Both the position numbers and the translations under genes were made by a program. Positions 63,480 to 64,000 of a stretch of DNA of 64,000 nucleotides are shown one piece after another. How positions within the stretch are numbered: the first letter of the stretch is position 1; every line of letters begins with the position of its first letter. Below the pieces are notes generated by a model that had not been told where the DNA came from, made no database searches, and saw only the letters and a list, made by a program, of their open reading frames with translations. The stretch is from Prorocentrum cordatum (Eukaryota > Sar > Dinophyceae > Prorocentrales > Prorocentraceae): positions 77,501 to 141,500 of the forward strand of contig CAUYUJ010014263.1 of NCBI GenBank assembly GCA_963575745.1. The letters run 5' to 3'.

Positions 63480-64000
63480 TAGTTATTTCTAGCGCAGTTC
63501 ATTGTCGCAGCCGTTAGTACAATTTCCGTTGCAGCTCCTGCTGCAGGCCGTAGCATTGTTATCCCTACAGCGCTTAGTGTTACCCCGTACTGCAGCCCCT
63601 ATAGAAGACCGTACCACATTTGTTCTATACCCAGGAGGACATTCCCCTCAAAGCCTGTCCTTCTACAGCTCTCACTACAGCTCCGACTAGAACTCCACAT
63701 CTTTCCATGCAGCTCGTACAGCAGTTCCTGCTACAGCCACGGGAACAGCTTTCGCTGCAACTGTTGATGCAGGCCCTACTACAACTGATGGAACGCATCC
63801 TACTACAGATCCTGCAGCTGTTCTGTTAAAAACCAGATCCTGCAGCTGATCTTTCAATTCACAGTGCAGCCATTCGTGCAGCTTTCTGTCATGTTCTGTC
63901 CCAGACTCTTACTACAAGTCCATCTGCAAAGAGTCGTACGTATCCAAACCTAATTCTCAATGAGTTGTCCACCGCAGCCCCCAATCCAGTTTCTACTGCA
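63480..64000. repeat. Degenerate CTACAGCTCC repeat
   Basis: CTACAGCTCC, GTACAGCAGTTCC and TACTACAGATCC words continue to the window end. No gene recognised. Confidence 0.6.

Overview
The window looks like nuclear DNA of a dinoflagellate. The decisive clue is a complete 22-nt dinoflagellate spliced-leader (SL) sequence at 8749-8770, followed at once by a decayed partial SL. It precedes an intronless coding region and is bracketed by a perfect 17-bp target-site duplication. Three other things fit: NUMOD4/HNH domains, a tandem Cys motif (xDCxAGxxNWxxGWSxxKKxWCCxxxxxGC) that I recall from dinoflagellate predicted proteins, and LINE-type retrotransposons with an apurinic-like endonuclease, reverse transcriptase and RNase H. 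The very GC-rich, gene-poor, repeat-filled character suggests a Prorocentrum- or Polarella-like genome, but the species is a guess.

Layout. 0-8.7 kb: short inverted-repeat (MITE-like) elements, GGA/GAC microsatellites, a 1.9-kb GACGGC array and an 83-bp tandem repeat. 8.73-10.40 kb: a retroposed SL-mRNA carrying a NUMOD4-HNH gene. 10.4-18.7 kb: minisatellites, an 89-bp satellite (12 units), a 77-bp satellite (10 units) and a five-copy dispersed repeat. 18.7-32.4 kb: mostly triplet DNA, including a 1.3-kb GAT array and a 5.9-kb GAC/GAG array with higher-order structure. 32.4-39.3 kb: CTC tracts, TIR elements, and a 209-bp LINE fragment that runs into a 100-bp assembly gap. 39.37-40.48 kb, minus strand: a single-pass membrane protein gene with four Cys repeats, the third split by a 129-bp introner-like element. 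41.3-49.2 kb: a nearly intact LINE with ORF1 and ORF2. 49.2-53.4 kb: CTC/GAG tracts and MITEs. 53.4-57.6 kb: a heavily decayed LINE. 57.6-64 kb: more TIR elements, CATA and CT microsatellites, and an 11-12 bp minisatellite.

How the parts relate. LINEs of the kind at 41-49 kb encode the enzymes needed for target-primed reverse transcription and are the plausible machinery that copied the SL-mRNA at 8.7 kb back into the genome. A full SL stacked on a partial SL means the lineage has gone through this at least twice. At least a dozen families of 130-230 bp inverted-repeat elements are scattered through the window, several with visible target duplications. One comparable inverted-repeat unit sits in a coding region exactly where splicing would restore a conserved motif. 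The window therefore holds both RNA-mediated gene recycling and DNA-mediated intron gain. There are only two host-type genes here. The long open frames in triplet arrays are not genes. I saw no tRNA, rRNA or CRISPR.
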